Source: Parapristionchus giblindavisi
Lineage: Eukaryota > Nematoda > Chromadorea > Rhabditida > Diplogasteridae
Direction of reading: 5' to 3'
Length of the DNA stretch: 64,000 nucleotides
Assembly: GCA_943737045.1 (NCBI GenBank)
Contig: CALSFV010000015.1
Coordinates: 866,501 to 930,500 of the forward strand
Shown: positions 12,401-28,024 of the stretch, in pieces
Layout: every line of letters starts with the position of its first letter
How positions within the stretch are numbered: the stretch's first letter is position 1
The notes under the pieces: generated by a model
Databases searched by the model: none
What the model saw: the letters and a program-made list of their open reading frames with translations, nothing else
What the model was told of the DNA's origin: nothing
Program-made: the position numbers and the translations under genes

Positions 12401-14595
12401 ACGAAGAGTCTAGTCGTCATCGTTCATGAGTACAGAACAGCATCATTTTCCATAATACCATATTCCAGATTTCAGTGGATCAATCGATGTTATTCATTTT
12501 TTCATTATCCTGGCTCTACATAACGCAACGTACTGTAAAAAATCTTTGTACTGAAATAATCAATGAATGAGACCATTCATCACACGTTTGCCTATTTTAT
12601 TGTGAATGAATTATAATTATTATACCTTGGGGCACATGCATAACTCCGACTGTGAATCCTCCCAGGATATCATCGATAAGATAACTCTTCGAATATGACG
12701 GTAACCATTGTAGAATGGGAAAGAATGAGAATAGAACTTGTTTGAATGCACGGAATGACGTCAGAGGATATGTATATCTGAAATCAAATAATATCATGAA
12801 CAAATATTAATTTTATCCTGTGGCCGTATGCAAGAACAACGCACTCACGGAAAATTCTCTTAGATATAGGTTGTCTAACTGTTTAGCTATAGAGAAAGGT
12901 TAACTTACTCCAAACTCTCTCAAAATGACACGTTATATAATACTCTCTCGCTCAAGAATCTAACGGGGACTGGAGTAAGCTAACTAAGTTCTCTCGCATT
13001 TGAGATAACGTTTCTCTAACTGTCGCATGTTAGATAACGTATGGCTCAAATATGAGAGAGTTTGCCGTCAGTGCGGGAAAACCGTTTTCCGGGAGAATGT
13101 GACGTCATTAGCGTAGACGGGGGATTTTTGGAAAACGCCTCCGCCTACGCTAATGACGTCATATTTTCCCGGAAAACGGTTCTTGCATACGGCCCCTGGT
13201 TGTATTAATTTTAATTAAAAATTAAATTTCATTTTATACCCACAATAAAAATATTGTGGCAGATATTTTTGGAAGTGAATAAATGCGAACCACAAAACCT
13301 TTGCGTGAACTTCTTGAATCTTCTTTTCGTCTCCTCATCCGTACCTCCTTGTTTGTACTCAAATCGTGCATCGAACTCTTCCTGACAGAGATCAAAGATT
13401 AAAGATCAAAGATCAACCATTATAATGACTCAAACCTGGTTCATGGGCGGTCGTGCGAGTGCGGTATCAGCCAATGCTTCATCGTTATCATAGATTCTTG
13501 AGGGAGTTGAAGATGATTCGGGGGATATCTTATCATCAACCTGAATGACAACTATCATTACTTCATTCATTCTAATCCAAAAACGATTAATTTTTATAAA
13601 TTCATTTTATCAACAAAAGAATGCAACTTCGAGTTTTATGAAAGTTCGGCGCACATAATTTATTTCCGCTGCGAATGAATATTTTTAGATTTTGAAATAA
13701 AAAATGTTAATCGGGAGTGTTGTATCAAATACTTCTTATAATTACCTGCTTTGGAACAAAAATTTCATTTTGTCTAAAAAGAAATTAGATACAAATCACT
13801 CTCATCCAAAAATGGATGCCTTTGAATCGCCAATTTTAATTACAATATAAATTCAGAAAACAATGTACAAATGAAAATTTGAATAAAAATAAGCAAGATA
13901 TACATAAACTTAAGCGCTGGGAAAAATAAAAGTTTAAAAAAAAACAAGAGCCCAATCAATCTATTTTCAGACCAGTTTGAATATACATATATTATATTAT
14001 TATATAATATATTCTTCTTGGTACTTTTTAGCAACAAATGATATCGTTACTAACAATTAAAATTTTCAGAATCGAAAACTATTCATACTCAGCGGAAAGA
14101 AATGATGGGCGCATGTGCAAAACTTGACCTTGCTGTACAATAGTGCAATGTACAATGCTGTACTGTATATATATATATATTTATTCACATTTAGCGAACA
14201 AATGATGTGAAACAAATAAATAAACAAATGAAGAAAATAAGGAATGGAATGAAATAGTGCATATGGATTGAGCCTAGAAGGAGATATCAGTGTTCCTAAG
14301 GGACGATAGAATTGGGGGAGGGAAGAGAATCTGTATGAATAGGCGACAACAGGACATGCAGATCAGTCTCCAACATCAAAGGAGATTCTATTTTCGGGTT
14401 TTGTAAGCAAACGGGCCGCTCGCAAAAAAGAAGTTATTGTGCCTGTATTGGAACTGCAGAAAACAAGTAAATACAGTGATTTGTCAATAATCTCAACGAT
14501 TTTCTTACCGTTCCTATCTGCGACGAATCAATAGTAATGACCGTATCCGTCGTGGACGGAGAATCATTGACCGGTGGCTGCCGCATTTCTGCCAT
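6477..14595 (-). CDS. SLC26/SulP-family anion transporter with C-terminal STAS domain
   Basis: Membrane anion exchanger or channel of the SulP/SLC26 family. From the ATG at 14593-14595 ([11 protein letters not shown]) the acidic N-terminal exons run to about 13290. The membrane domain begins near 12780 with [14 protein letters not shown], then [20 protein letters not shown] (about 11437-11560), [14 protein letters not shown] (about 11050-11150), LTFLIGIFN, a [14 protein letters not shown] segment (about 10560-10640) and [18 protein letters not shown] (about 8890-9010), all standard SulP signatures. The STAS domain follows: RWHLLG near 8070, [10 protein letters not shown] near 7460, [20 protein letters not shown] (about 7150-7215) and [11 protein letters not shown] near 6730. 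The last exon (about 6477-6543) ends [10 protein letters not shown] before TGA. Exons are small and introns are full of repeats, including a plus-strand tRNA-Trp at 11284. The family call is firm; the transported ion cannot be told. Confidence 0.9.
6873..6997. mobile_element. TTAA foldback MITE, AGGCACACC family
   Basis: Degenerate copy of the family described at 46327-46447. The arms contain CTCTGGCAACACTCTCTCGT and its inverse around a short loop. Intronic in the SLC26 gene. A similar copy is at about 9124-9237 in the same gene. Confidence 0.65.
7640..7895. repeat. Dispersed element with ATGACTAGTGACAT motif plus tRNA-like block
   Basis: The segment 7655-7790 (GATATGACTAGTGACATACA, then TTCTGATAAGACACCGTTAA and TTCGAGAAAATCGATA) matches the right half of the foldback at 21336-21590. 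It is followed at about 7816-7890 by a degenerate tRNA-like block (TGTAGTGGATAAGGCGC then TGGTTCG). A related tRNA-like block occurs near 33371. Intronic in the SLC26 gene. Confidence 0.5.
9124..9237. mobile_element. TTAA foldback MITE, AGGCACACC family
   Basis: Shares AACTCTCCACTCTGACAATG and the inverted GCGAGAGAGTG arm with the other copies. Intronic in the SLC26 gene. Confidence 0.65.
11284..11355 (+). tRNA. tRNA-Trp (CCA anticodon)
   Basis: The 72 nt fold as a full cloverleaf. The acceptor GACTGCT pairs with AGTGGTC (with G-T pairs) and is followed by A. The D stem is GCGC/GCGC, the anticodon stem TTCGA/TCGAA encloses loop CTCCAGA, and the T arm GGGCG/CGCTC carries TTCGATC. It lies antisense in an intron of the SLC26 gene. 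It is followed at once by GAATCTTTTGCTGATTTTT, a tail shared with other tRNA-like loci here. Confidence 0.85.
11944..12016 (-). pseudogene. tRNA-like sequence, minus strand, probably tRNA-derived
   Basis: Reverse complement reads GCCGATATGGCTTAGTGG at the 5' end and GGTTCGAATCCCGCC at the T arm, so A- and B-box-like motifs are present. The acceptor strands do not pair and the anticodon arm is poor. Downstream on the minus strand is AAATCAACTTTGCCGATTTTT, a variant of the tail after the tRNA-Trp. Confidence 0.55.
12822..13195. mobile_element. Foldback element with GGCCGTATGCAAGAAC terminal inverted repeats
   Basis: GGCCGTATGCAAGAAC at about 12822 is matched exactly by GTTCTTGCATACGGCC ending at about 13194. 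Inside, the left part has CTCTCTC-rich text (AACGGGGACTGGAGTAAGCT). The right part is a hairpin made of two arms with GACGTCATTAGCGTAG and its inverse. The CTCTCTC part recurs at 35020-35160 and 35370-35535. It lies in a SLC26 intron between the N-terminal cytoplasmic exons and the first membrane exon. Confidence 0.75.
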
Positions 14596-15752
14596 TTACC
14601 AATTTCACACCACGATTACGGTAATATTCAATAAAATTAACAGCACGCTATAGAATCGAATGTGGGCAATGGGACGAATAATTATGAGGCTGGAATGGAG
14701 TGAGGGGAGGGGTTGGAGGGGAGAAGATAATAGGATAAGGGAAGGGGGTTATTGTTGGAGTGATAGAGAGATAGCGAATACTGAATGAAGGAAGTCAGTG
14801 GCATCTTTTGTTTTTCTAGATAGATACGATTGATGACGCAATGAGATTGTACTTATGTGGAGTGTTTACGCAAGAATTGGAGAAGAACATGCAGACATGC
14901 ACGTATTCCCCATCCAGATTACAACTGAAATGTGCAGACGGGAACGAATGAAGTCGACAAACGTGATTATCTCGAGATTTTTTAAATCCACTCCATGAAG
15001 ACAGACATCGCGTTTAAAGTGACACCACACTTTCTTTATCTGCGAGAGAGTGAGACCAGAGCGGAGAGCGAAATTAGCGCGGGCGAGACTTTAAAGAAGG
15101 GGAACCAGGAGATTTGGGATACGCGATTATCACGAGGATCGTGGAGCCAACGAAGTGGCATCCTGTTCTGAAGGAAATTCGAAAGGCATGTAACCGCGCC
15201 ACGCGGGCTCGACGTTTGCAATTGTCTATAGATTTAAGTTTCATTGTCAAGATTCGCGCTTTCCCTGGTGCAGCAAAGAGAAAATGTGATCTAAAGTTCT
15301 GCCTTGCCAGTTTAGTCAAGAAAAAACTCGAGGATCTTTTTCTGTAAAGTTGCACCCCGAGTTGATTTGACTCTACTCCGACCACACTCTCTCGTTTTTT
15401 TTGTCTGCAAGAGAGTGTGGCCAGATACTAAAATTAGTTTGGGGTGTACCGGTAAAGGAATTTATCTTTCGAAGTGAACGATTAAAGACTATTCATATGT
15501 GACAATAAGGTTGAGTGTTTTTCAGATGGTATTTTCCTGATCGTTCTAACCATAAGTATTTTTACAGAAATTCTTCTTTGGACCATTTTAATCTATGCTT
15601 ACCGTAGTTCTTTTTCATGTTTCATTGCATTTCAATTGAGCAAAGCTTCGTTTATTATATCTCAGCCGACAATTTTGTATATACAAATGAGATTTTGGAA
15701 ATAAAAATATTAATAAGATCAAAGAAGTTGTCGTGTTGAATTATTGACGGTG
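14596..15752. other. Intergenic interval with two MITE copies and a 250-bp unexplained block
   Basis: Copies of the TTAA foldback family lie at about 15011-15097 and 15346-15459. Between them, 15098-15345 is less AT-rich than its surroundings and is open in one plus frame (78 codons from 15114). I recognise no protein family in it. The remaining sequence is probably the SLC26 promoter and the kinase 3' UTR. Confidence 0.5.
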
Positions 15753-19578
<3,826 letters not shown>

Positions 19579-20930
19579 TTTATTAGAAGCATCTTTAAGA
19601 CAAAGAACCATTTGTCATCTGAAGATGGGAACAACCGTTCAGATTGAGAGAAAGATGATGAATTGAAATGAATAAATGAATGATGTTTGTTTATGTGCAA
19701 ACCTCATTCAAATCTCTTTCAACTTTGATGTAATTAGTCAATACAAGAGATCCATTTTGCACATGCATTTGCACGACCGATTCAACAACGTTTGATGCAA
19801 AAATGATGAAAAATAATTCTGCGCGATTTTGATAAATAATTTGGTGCAATGTCGTGCATATACCATCAAGATACACGATGACCCGATGAATAGAAGAAAG
19901 AATTGAACGTCATTGATCTATGAAGGACCCCCTGTCATGACCCACCGCACCAATGTGCAGATGTGATAAAGATTATTATTATTAAATGTCGTGCAATTGG
20001 GTATCATTTTCAAGCTTTTTATCGGTTCTTTATTAACCGCTAATTCATTGGGAATAAGTGAGAATGTGCCGAGTGCGCGAATTTGCACGATTTGCATCTT
20101 AAAGATGGAGGCCCTCGAATGTCTATGCAAATGTATAACATATCTGTTATGCAAGGGGAAAGTGATATTCAAGAAATTAGAACGACCATTCATCATCCCG
20201 TAGTGCAGTGATCAAAGTGCTCACTAGATGTTAAGTGTATGCTAGAATAAATCTCTGGTTTTTATTTCCCACTGGTCCCCCAGTAGATTTCCCAGTGGGG
20301 ATGGAGCTAGGGGACCAGTGGGAGATTTACTGGGGGACCACTGAGAAGGGGAGAGGCACTGGGGGACCAGTGGGAGAAAATTTAGTGCCCCAGTGGGGGA
20401 GTGGGCGTGGTCTTGCACTGTGATATTGTAGAGAAGAGGGTTTTAGTGAAATGACTGTTTATCCAACTATGGACGATACGAATACATTCGAATTAATAAA
20501 CAATAATAAAATAGCATAACTAACTCAACAAAGTAACTATTACATTACATACTAATCTAGAGCTTGTAAATGTGAAATCTCAAAGGGACTAGGGGACCAA
20601 AAGTTTGTTTCGTTTTATCGGTCTGAATACATCTTTCCATGCCAACTGAAAAGTATGAATTTTTAATAACAATCTTCCAATACGTCATCCGTTTCAATCT
20701 ATTTAGCCTGACTATTAATAATCCCATACGAATTATGCATTGTGATTTCAAAGACTTTGTTAAGCTGATTTCAACGATACATCAGTTATCGATTTTCGTC
20801 CACACATGGCTTAGAAAAACGCTTATTCTTTTTTTTTCACTCGTTGCAAGAGCACTAATTGTTTAATTAATTGTTTATTGACTGATTAGTCATGGAATAC
20901 TAGAAAATGTTCGAAGGAAGGAAGTAAGGT

Positions 20931-21028
20931 CCATCCCAGCTAATTGTAAGTTGGAACTCTTCGCTCACTCCATCACTTTCTTTACCTACGAAAGAGTGTT
21001 GCCAGAGAGTAAAATTAGTTTGGCCATT
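20931..21028. mobile_element. TTAA foldback MITE, AGGCACACC family
   Basis: Degenerate copy with AGCTAATTGTAAGTTGGAAC, CTTTCTTTACCTACGAAAGA and TTGCCAGAGAG arms; intergenic. Confidence 0.5.
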
Positions 21029-21335
21029 CCGCAATAAAATATGAATATTCATGTCTGGTATATCTTTGACCGACCAGACTATAAATAGATATGTTCATAG
21101 ACTCGACATTTCCGCTGAAAGTCTCATTCACTCAACCGAATAATCAAATCCAATAGATGATATTGTAGACCAAGATGAATAAATGGGAGAGTGATCTTTA
21201 TTTAATCCTTCTAATCTAGTCTATCTTAATCCCTCATAACGTTCCTCCTCTCTTTATCTCTATCTTTCTCTTCCTTATTATTTACATCACATTTAAACAA
21301 TTTTTTAGTTGTGCTATCTCACAATTCTAAACAGA

Positions 21336-21546
21336 ATCACATGGCGATTCGAATGGGATATGTCACTAGTCATAATTCCACGATGAGTCGAGACCTTTCC
21401 TTGTCAGCTTGTCTCTAGATTTCCCCACTGCTTACGATCGTGTCGACTATAACCTAACAAGGGAATGACCAACCATCCCCGTCGAGTTATGACTAGTGAT
21501 ATATGCCATTCGACTCGCCATGTGATTCTGATAATACATCGTTAAT
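21336..21546. mobile_element. Foldback element with CAGAATCACATGGCGA ends
   Basis: AGAATCACATGGCGATTCGA at the left is matched inversely by TCGACTCGCCATGTGATTCT at the right. TGTCACTAGTCATAA and its near-inverse form inner arms. The right half recurs at 7655-7790. Confidence 0.65.
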
Positions 21547-22950
21547 GACTCGACTCAAACGTTGATCTTCGAGAAAATCGATATTGAAATTCGGTCAAAT
21601 TCGTGTGGTTTCCTACACAAGGCACAAACAAGGCCGAAACAGTGTCCCTCTAAAAAGTATTGAGTACATTTGCATGATTTGTAAAATCGCTATTTGTTCT
21701 TTCAATATGATTTGTTTCGTCTGCTACTTTGCAATCTTCGGTTTTCATATCAGTGAACCTTCATTCGTCCTTCCATATATCTACGTATATAACACAATTC
21801 ATCGAATAGATTATAGAATAAAGTGAACTAGAGAAGGGGAATAGAATAGAGTGGATTCTCTCACCCACATTTGGCTATGTTTCAAACTCACTTATCTATC
21901 CCAATTCGATTACACTATTTCGTCTCCTTTAATCAGCCTCACTAACAACTTCCACGGAAAGTTATTGTTTATCGTTCGCACGTTTGAAAGATGGGTCATA
22001 TGAGTTTTACGATAGTTTCAGTTGAATTTGTCATATATTTTATATTTTATCAAAATGTGTATGAGCGAAACGAGATAAATAAGGATAACGAGAGAAAAGA
22101 ATTCTAACTGATTTGATGGTATAATTCCTACTCCTGATAGATCATGTGCTATGAAAATACTTTTCTGCATACAATGATTATGACGATATCATTTTCTTCA
22201 TATCTATTTTTCCATAAATAATATATCTCTTACATCATATTCCCTCGTCTCTCATTATCCACATTCATTTCATTTCGCATACCAATCAATAATTCCTCTG
22301 ATTACGATATTCTATCGTGTGGAGACTCCGAAGAGCGTTGACTATTCAATTGCGTGACATACGGGAGAAATCTCGTCCTTAGGCGGTGTGCTTATGATGG
22401 GGGGAGGTCATACAAGAAGGAGAGGGAGAGAAAAAGGAGAGGGAGAGAAAAAAGGGAGAGGGAGGAACGAGAGAGGAAGAGATTATGAAAAGAGTGCAAA
22501 AGCTTCAATTAAATCTAATTTATTACATATTGTTAGCATTATACTGATCTTTGAACTTTTTTTTAATCTATGAGATCTGCAATTTCTACTTAACATTGCA
22601 CTTTCCTCTGATTCCAGTTGATTTCTTGTTAGATAGGAATGGTAAAAGTGCAAAATGTGAAAATAAATTTTGTTTATATTCTCAGAAGGACCGTCATCAC
22701 TATCTCAGTTAATGCCTCAATGGATCCTAATCCTATTCTATCTTCACTTTGTTTAGATCTCTATATCACTAAAAGATGCGAAGAGATAGTTCTCGATGTT
22801 TACGACCCTGTTACTGTCCCAAATGCTGTTTGAATATGCTATTTATTCTACAGTTTACATACGAATACATTGAAAACATCAACCATGTATGATACCTTTA
22901 ACGTTCAAAAATGCATGCGTAAGCTTGAATTTATGAAATCCATCTAAACA

Positions 22951-24012
22951 AAAACAGGCATTTTTTGAAATCGCTGTTTCTCGTTACCATTAATTTTTTC
23001 GTTTCGTGCATGTGCACGTTGATAAATATAAAATAAATAGTGGCTGAATGAAATAAGTAAGTCATTCACAATGATTAATACGTTCCCATTAATATTTTCA
23101 TGAGATAGAGGAAAAGAACAATGATGGACAGACGCACTATTTCCTTTATTATTTATTTATTTATGTATTCTTCTATCATCATTGCTAAGTTATCTTACTC
23201 TTACAAGGCAATACGCTTGATTCAGCATGGCCTTGCTTGAATTAATTATAGATGATGATCACGAATCGGTTTTGTTTTCATTTGTTTACCTATTGTTTAC
23301 AGAAATTTCTCGATTTGTCTAGTATACTTTGGAATCAAACTTCACCTATAACAGATTATCTTCCGTCTTTCCAAAGATAATAGCTGTTTATGTAAACCGA
23401 TTGACATAATAGATATTTGCCCAGCATTCAATTGCAACGCAAAAATTCTTGTTTATGCGATATCTTTTGTCTTCATCATTCTATTCAAACATAAATCTGA
23501 TCCTTCATCAATGCATTCACAAAAATGAGAAACAGTCAAAGACATATCAGAAGCTAACGTGAAACTCTCCATCTCTCACTTTTTTCCTATGGTTTTTTTA
23601 AGTTGTAGAATTCGGAGGGGAATTTATAAGGGAATCAGCACCATATTTTTGAATTTTTTCTCTCGTTACCATGATTTGTCTCGTTTCGTGCATGGGCACG
23701 TTGGTAAAATATAAAATATATTTCTATAAATCTCTTATCATTGTTGGAATTCCATGAACTGCCTAGTTCATACATCTATATTATCATCTTTTCATTATTC
23801 AGATTACTCTTCTTCAACAAATGTTTAATATAACATCAACAAGAATTTTTTTCTCAAAGATGACTTTATATGCAATTTCCTTGAATTCGCCATTACTATT
23901 TAGTATCCATCTTGTTTTGAGTCGCCTTATCGTCTGTAATAAGGACTATAGGGACGATTGTAAAGCACGGCCCGATGAACCATAGCGACGGAGTAGAGGA
24001 CAGCGGAGAACG
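22951..24012. other. Intergenic with a direct repeat pair
   Basis: Segments 22965-23035 and 23645-23715 share TTTCTCGTTACCAT, TTCGTTTCGTGCATG and GCACGTTG followed by TATAAAATA, so they are copies of one short repeat about 680 bp apart. Nothing else recognised before the tRNA. Confidence 0.5.
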
Positions 24013-24084
24013 GGGGGCTTAGCTCAGTGGTAGAGCAGCCGACTTGCAAGCGGAAGGTCGTTGGTTCGAGTCCTTCAGCCTCCA
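24013..24084 (+). tRNA. tRNA-Ala (TGC), slightly irregular
   Basis: The acceptor GGGGGCT pairs with AGCCTCC, followed by A. The D arm is GCTC/GAGC with AGTGGTA and the T loop is TTCGAGT. The loop CTTGCAA reads anticodon TGC. The anticodon stem GCCGA/GCGGA has mismatched end pairs and the T stem GTTGG/CCTTC has two T-T mismatches, so it may be a decayed relative of the intact tRNA-Ala at 47644-47715. It is followed by TCGTCTTTTGC. Confidence 0.7.
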
Positions 24085-27016
24085 TCGTCTTTTGCGCGCT
24101 CCTCTGACATGAGAGACTTACAATCTCTACACGATAGTGCACAGTCCCACAAAGAATTAACTTTGTTTTCTTAAATTTATTTATTTATAATAATAAATTA
24201 TAATAGGATAATTAATTCTTCAAGAATTTTATTTCACATGCGTGCAAGTGTTTCTTTGAAAAAAGATGCACTTTTTAATTGATTGATAAGATATTAAAAA
24301 AAAACAATCAAGGCATCTCTCAATCTTTTAAATCCTCTCTTAATAACTTATTATTTAAAATTCATTGTGTAAATGGCTATAGTTTGGAATGATCATACTA
24401 CGAAACCTCCTCCGTAATCATGATAGACATCTGCATGATAGAAGATATACCCTATTGTATTCTATCCATGTGTTCAGTCAAACTATGACATATCGGCACT
24501 TCTTTGATTTCTGGCCCAGGTCATATTACCGATTTTAAACATTTATACTAACAGATTAACAGATTTTAACAGATTTTTTAAAAACATTTACATTTAATCA
24601 CTTTATCAAGATCGACACGGGATCTATGGTGACATGAGATAGTTCTTGATCCTTGTTTTTACCCTAACTATGCCATATTCATTCACATATCATCCGAGTT
24701 ATAGAATAATATAATTAGTAAACACGATCAAATTACCTATGTCTCTATATGACTATCATAATCAGACCTGTACATGTTCTCCCTCTCTTCTGCTCTATCT
24801 CCCTGTAAAGGAATACGCAGATATTCTAGATGGAGAGGGAGAGGGAGAAGGAGAGATGGAGAGGGAGGAGATGTCAGTTCTCTTCTCCTTTATATTCTAA
24901 CACATTAAATAGTTGTACATGTTATTCTTTCCATTCCCCATAACTGTCTATATCTCCTTCAGTCTCTCAAACTATTTCTATCTTTCTTTTCCTAGAATCT
25001 CTCCCTCTCCTTTTCGCTTCAGAACTCTCCCTCTCCTTTGTTCTTCTTTCTCTATCCTCTAATTGTTTATTTCATCCCTATAAATTACAGTATCAATTAA
25101 ATAATTAAAAGTTTCATTGCCTATTGTTTTAATCGATCAATATCAATCAATCAATATATCCTTCATTTCTTCTCTGATCATAATGCCTTGAGCTTTTAAT
25201 GACAGAATCATGAGAATAAGACCTCCCTCTTCCTCCTTCCCTCTCGTTGTCCCTCTCCCTCTCCCTCTCGTTGTCCCTCTCCCTCTCCCTCTCGTTATCC
25301 CTCTCCCTCTCCCTCTGCCACTCTCCCCCTGTCCCTCTTCCTCTTCCTCCCCAACTTATCTTCGTTCTGTTCCTTCTCATCATTATATCTAATTGTCTGA
25401 ACCCTATTCTTTTATTGCCGTCTTCTAAATAATTTTGGATTTGCAAAAGCTTTTCAATATTTGATAGATAACTGTGAACGTTGGTTGGTCAAAGAGGCTC
25501 TAAAACGTTCACGATTCTCTTTTCTGCATCAATACAAAGTGTACTCCAATTCATTCCATTTGTTTTTGTGACGATGAATTATTCCAATTCCCCTAAGAAT
25601 TCCCCAAACCAAGAATCATTTCGTTACTTTTATTGTCATTCCTCAAAATACATAAGGAAATTAGAGAAAATGAGTAAAAGTGTTCTCTGAAATTGGGAAT
25701 TTGTTGATAATAGTTACAAATAAATAAATAGGATCACGTTTTTTTGCATCTACAGAATTGTGATTTAGAGATTAAGAGATTGAAATATTAAGTATTTCCA
25801 TCTCTTTTCAGTCAGTTTAATGAGTCATGATTAGTTTGTTTTGAAAAAAACGATTTTGTTAATATTTCCCTTGATATTAAAAAATTACTGTATAGCAATG
25901 CAAAAATAATTTGTTCACGAAAAGTGACGTTTCTGGAACTGATCATATTAGATAGAATTTATATGCCTTACAAGCCGAAAGTCCTTTGCTCTTCACGTTT
26001 TATAATGTTGTTATATGTTCATCATTACTCTAAATAATTTATTCATCTATTCTGTACCGTGTTTTCTTGTAAAACACATAAAATTCTTATTATAGATAAA
26101 CGAATAGTCGGTTTTTCATAGTCTCTATAAACTTTTTCAGTCTTCGATATCCCGTATCATAGCTAATCATATTAGACATAATATGAGAAGATATATGATA
26201 TTTCTTATCTCTTCGTTCTTTCTTCATCCGTTATAAGGATATCATTGTATATCCAAGCAACCATCTTCTCCTCTCCCATTCTGTCTAAATGTACTGCCTA
26301 CGCTACAACTATTTCTCTCTCTCTCAAAACAAAATTGTTCCTTTCTTTCTTTTCTAAGGTTCATCTTTCTCTATTATTTTCATACTATAATTGTCTTCAT
26401 TTTTAATCAATATATATTATTCTTAAAATATCGTTATTTTCTCTTGTCCAAGAAACGATAAATTATTATTACATTATCATTATTATGATGTTCTGAATCC
26501 TTTCACCTCTCGTTTTTTCAGCCTCCACCTATTTCCTCTAAGTCTACCCCCCAACTTCCTTCACCTCTGTCATATCTGTCAACTTTTTCAAACTCTTGAA
26601 TGCGAAGGGAAGAAAACAATAACGTAGTTGATAATGATCCGGAAAAGAAAAGGTCCAAAATAGGCTTAAAAAGTTTAAATCTGCTATTTTTTATTATAAG
26701 CCACTCGATTGTTTCTTTTCAGACCGATTGAAATAGCCTTTGGTTTTGTCAGAAGTTTTCGCAAATACTTTTCACAACTATTTTTGATCTTTCTTTTTTT
26801 CAAATTCAAATAAAATCAAGCTTTAAATAGCACATAAATATATCTAGATTTAATCGACTCTTAACATTCTGTCTATTATCTCACACCTGGTGTGATGACC
26901 AGGTGTGTGACACCAAAAACCTTCCCATGAGGTATGAGCTTATGGGTAAAGTTTGCGTTACGTGCACAGATGTTGCAGTCCCATCGTCCGTATTAGTCCG
27001 TTACATTGCATTTCCA

Positions 27017-27132
27017 TTTAAAGTTACACCCTAAGCTAAATTGAAACTCTCCGCTCTGGCCACACTCTCTCGCTTTCTTTGTCTACGAGAGAGTATTGCC
27101 AATGCGGAGAGTAGCTTGGGGAACACTTTATC
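27017..27132. mobile_element. TTAA foldback MITE, AGGCACACC family
   Basis: TTTAAAGTTACACCC at the left; CTCTCCGCTCTGGCCACACT and the inverse ATTGCCAATGCGGAGAG form the arms. Intergenic. Confidence 0.75.
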
Positions 27133-27885
27133 TCATGGATCACCTTATCTGGCGCGATACAAGCAGGGGTTCTACTGATCTTTCTTTCTTAATATTGACA
27201 TATTGATTTTTTTAAATATTTTTTAAAATGAAATCATATTCTTGATGTGGCAACAGTAGAAGTAAAAGATGCGAAAAATGGAGTGAATATTAATCTGTGT
27301 ATTTTCATATCATATACTATACTATACGTATACTACACTTTACTACAGTAATCCTTTCTTTGATCGTTGTTCTCTTTAGTCTTAACATTCAAGGCCTAAT
27401 TGTCTCTCTGCATATTTCATGATCTACAATCGCCTCTTCTTCTAACTCTTTCGAATACACTCCCTTTTCCTTCTTCATTTTCCTCTAGTTTTCGCTCTCT
27501 CCAACACTTCTCCTGACGATTTTCCGGAATTGAGCCAGACTTGAGACGAATTATTCGTTCCATTTTCCCCAAACAGTCGCATATTCTGTAGATTTCTTCG
27601 CAGGGTGTGCCTATTGGTATGTAGAAATCAGGGAAAGGTCAGCTCAATTGAAATGTCTTGCATAAACCCCGACATTTTTTCTCGGAACATGTAATCACCA
27701 AATATCCACTTCACTTCGTGCATTTTCATCCTCCTTTTCGTTTCTTGAGAGACAAATGATATTAGATGATTTCCCCTGTAGCAGATAAAGAGGTTTTGTC
27801 TTTTCAATCCTTCATTCCGGATATTTTTCTTGTCTCACAGAACCCTTCTTCTCGATCCTCACGTTATTCTCGTTCTCGATACATA

Positions 27886-28000
27886 TTTAAAGCCACACCC
27901 CAAGCTAATTTGAACCTCTCCGCTCTGGCCATACTCTCTCGCTTTCTTTGTCTACGAGAGAGTATTGCCAGTTAAATAAGCTTGAGGTGTGCCTCTAAGA
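27886..28000. mobile_element. TTAA foldback MITE, AGGCACACC family
   Basis: Left end TTTAAAGCCACACCCCAAGC, right end GCTTGAGGTGTGCCT. It ends about 25 bp upstream of the GPCR start codon, so it may be in the promoter or outron. Confidence 0.8.
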
Positions 28001-28024
28001 TACACAGTGATTATTCATTTCTAG

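Larger units (their letters stand above)
19579..22950. other. Intergenic, repeat fragments only
   Basis: No protein gene recognised. It holds a partial copy (about 20097-20175) of the tRNA-like-bearing TTAA element of 47969-48316, and a GC-rich block (20260-20410) of repeated CCCACTGG/CCAGTGGG that can fold on itself. A TTAA-family MITE is at about 20931-21028 and a foldback at 21336-21546. Near 22420-22470 there is a purine (GGGAGA) repeat. Confidence 0.5.
24085..28024. other. Intergenic upstream of the GPCR gene
   Basis: No protein gene recognised. A segment near 24585-24650 resembles 51365-51450 (CATTTAATCACTT then GGTGACATGA). GGGAGA/CTCCCT purine-pyrimidine repeats occur at about 24830-24870 and 25225-25345. 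A small hairpin (ACACCTGGTGTGATGACCAG) is near 26884. TTAA-family MITEs lie at 27017-27132 and 27886-28000. The GPCR promoter should be in the last part. Confidence 0.5.

Noticed and set aside
23927..24142. Minus-strand 71-codon frame
   Set aside because: It is the antisense reading of the tRNA-Ala at 24013-24084.
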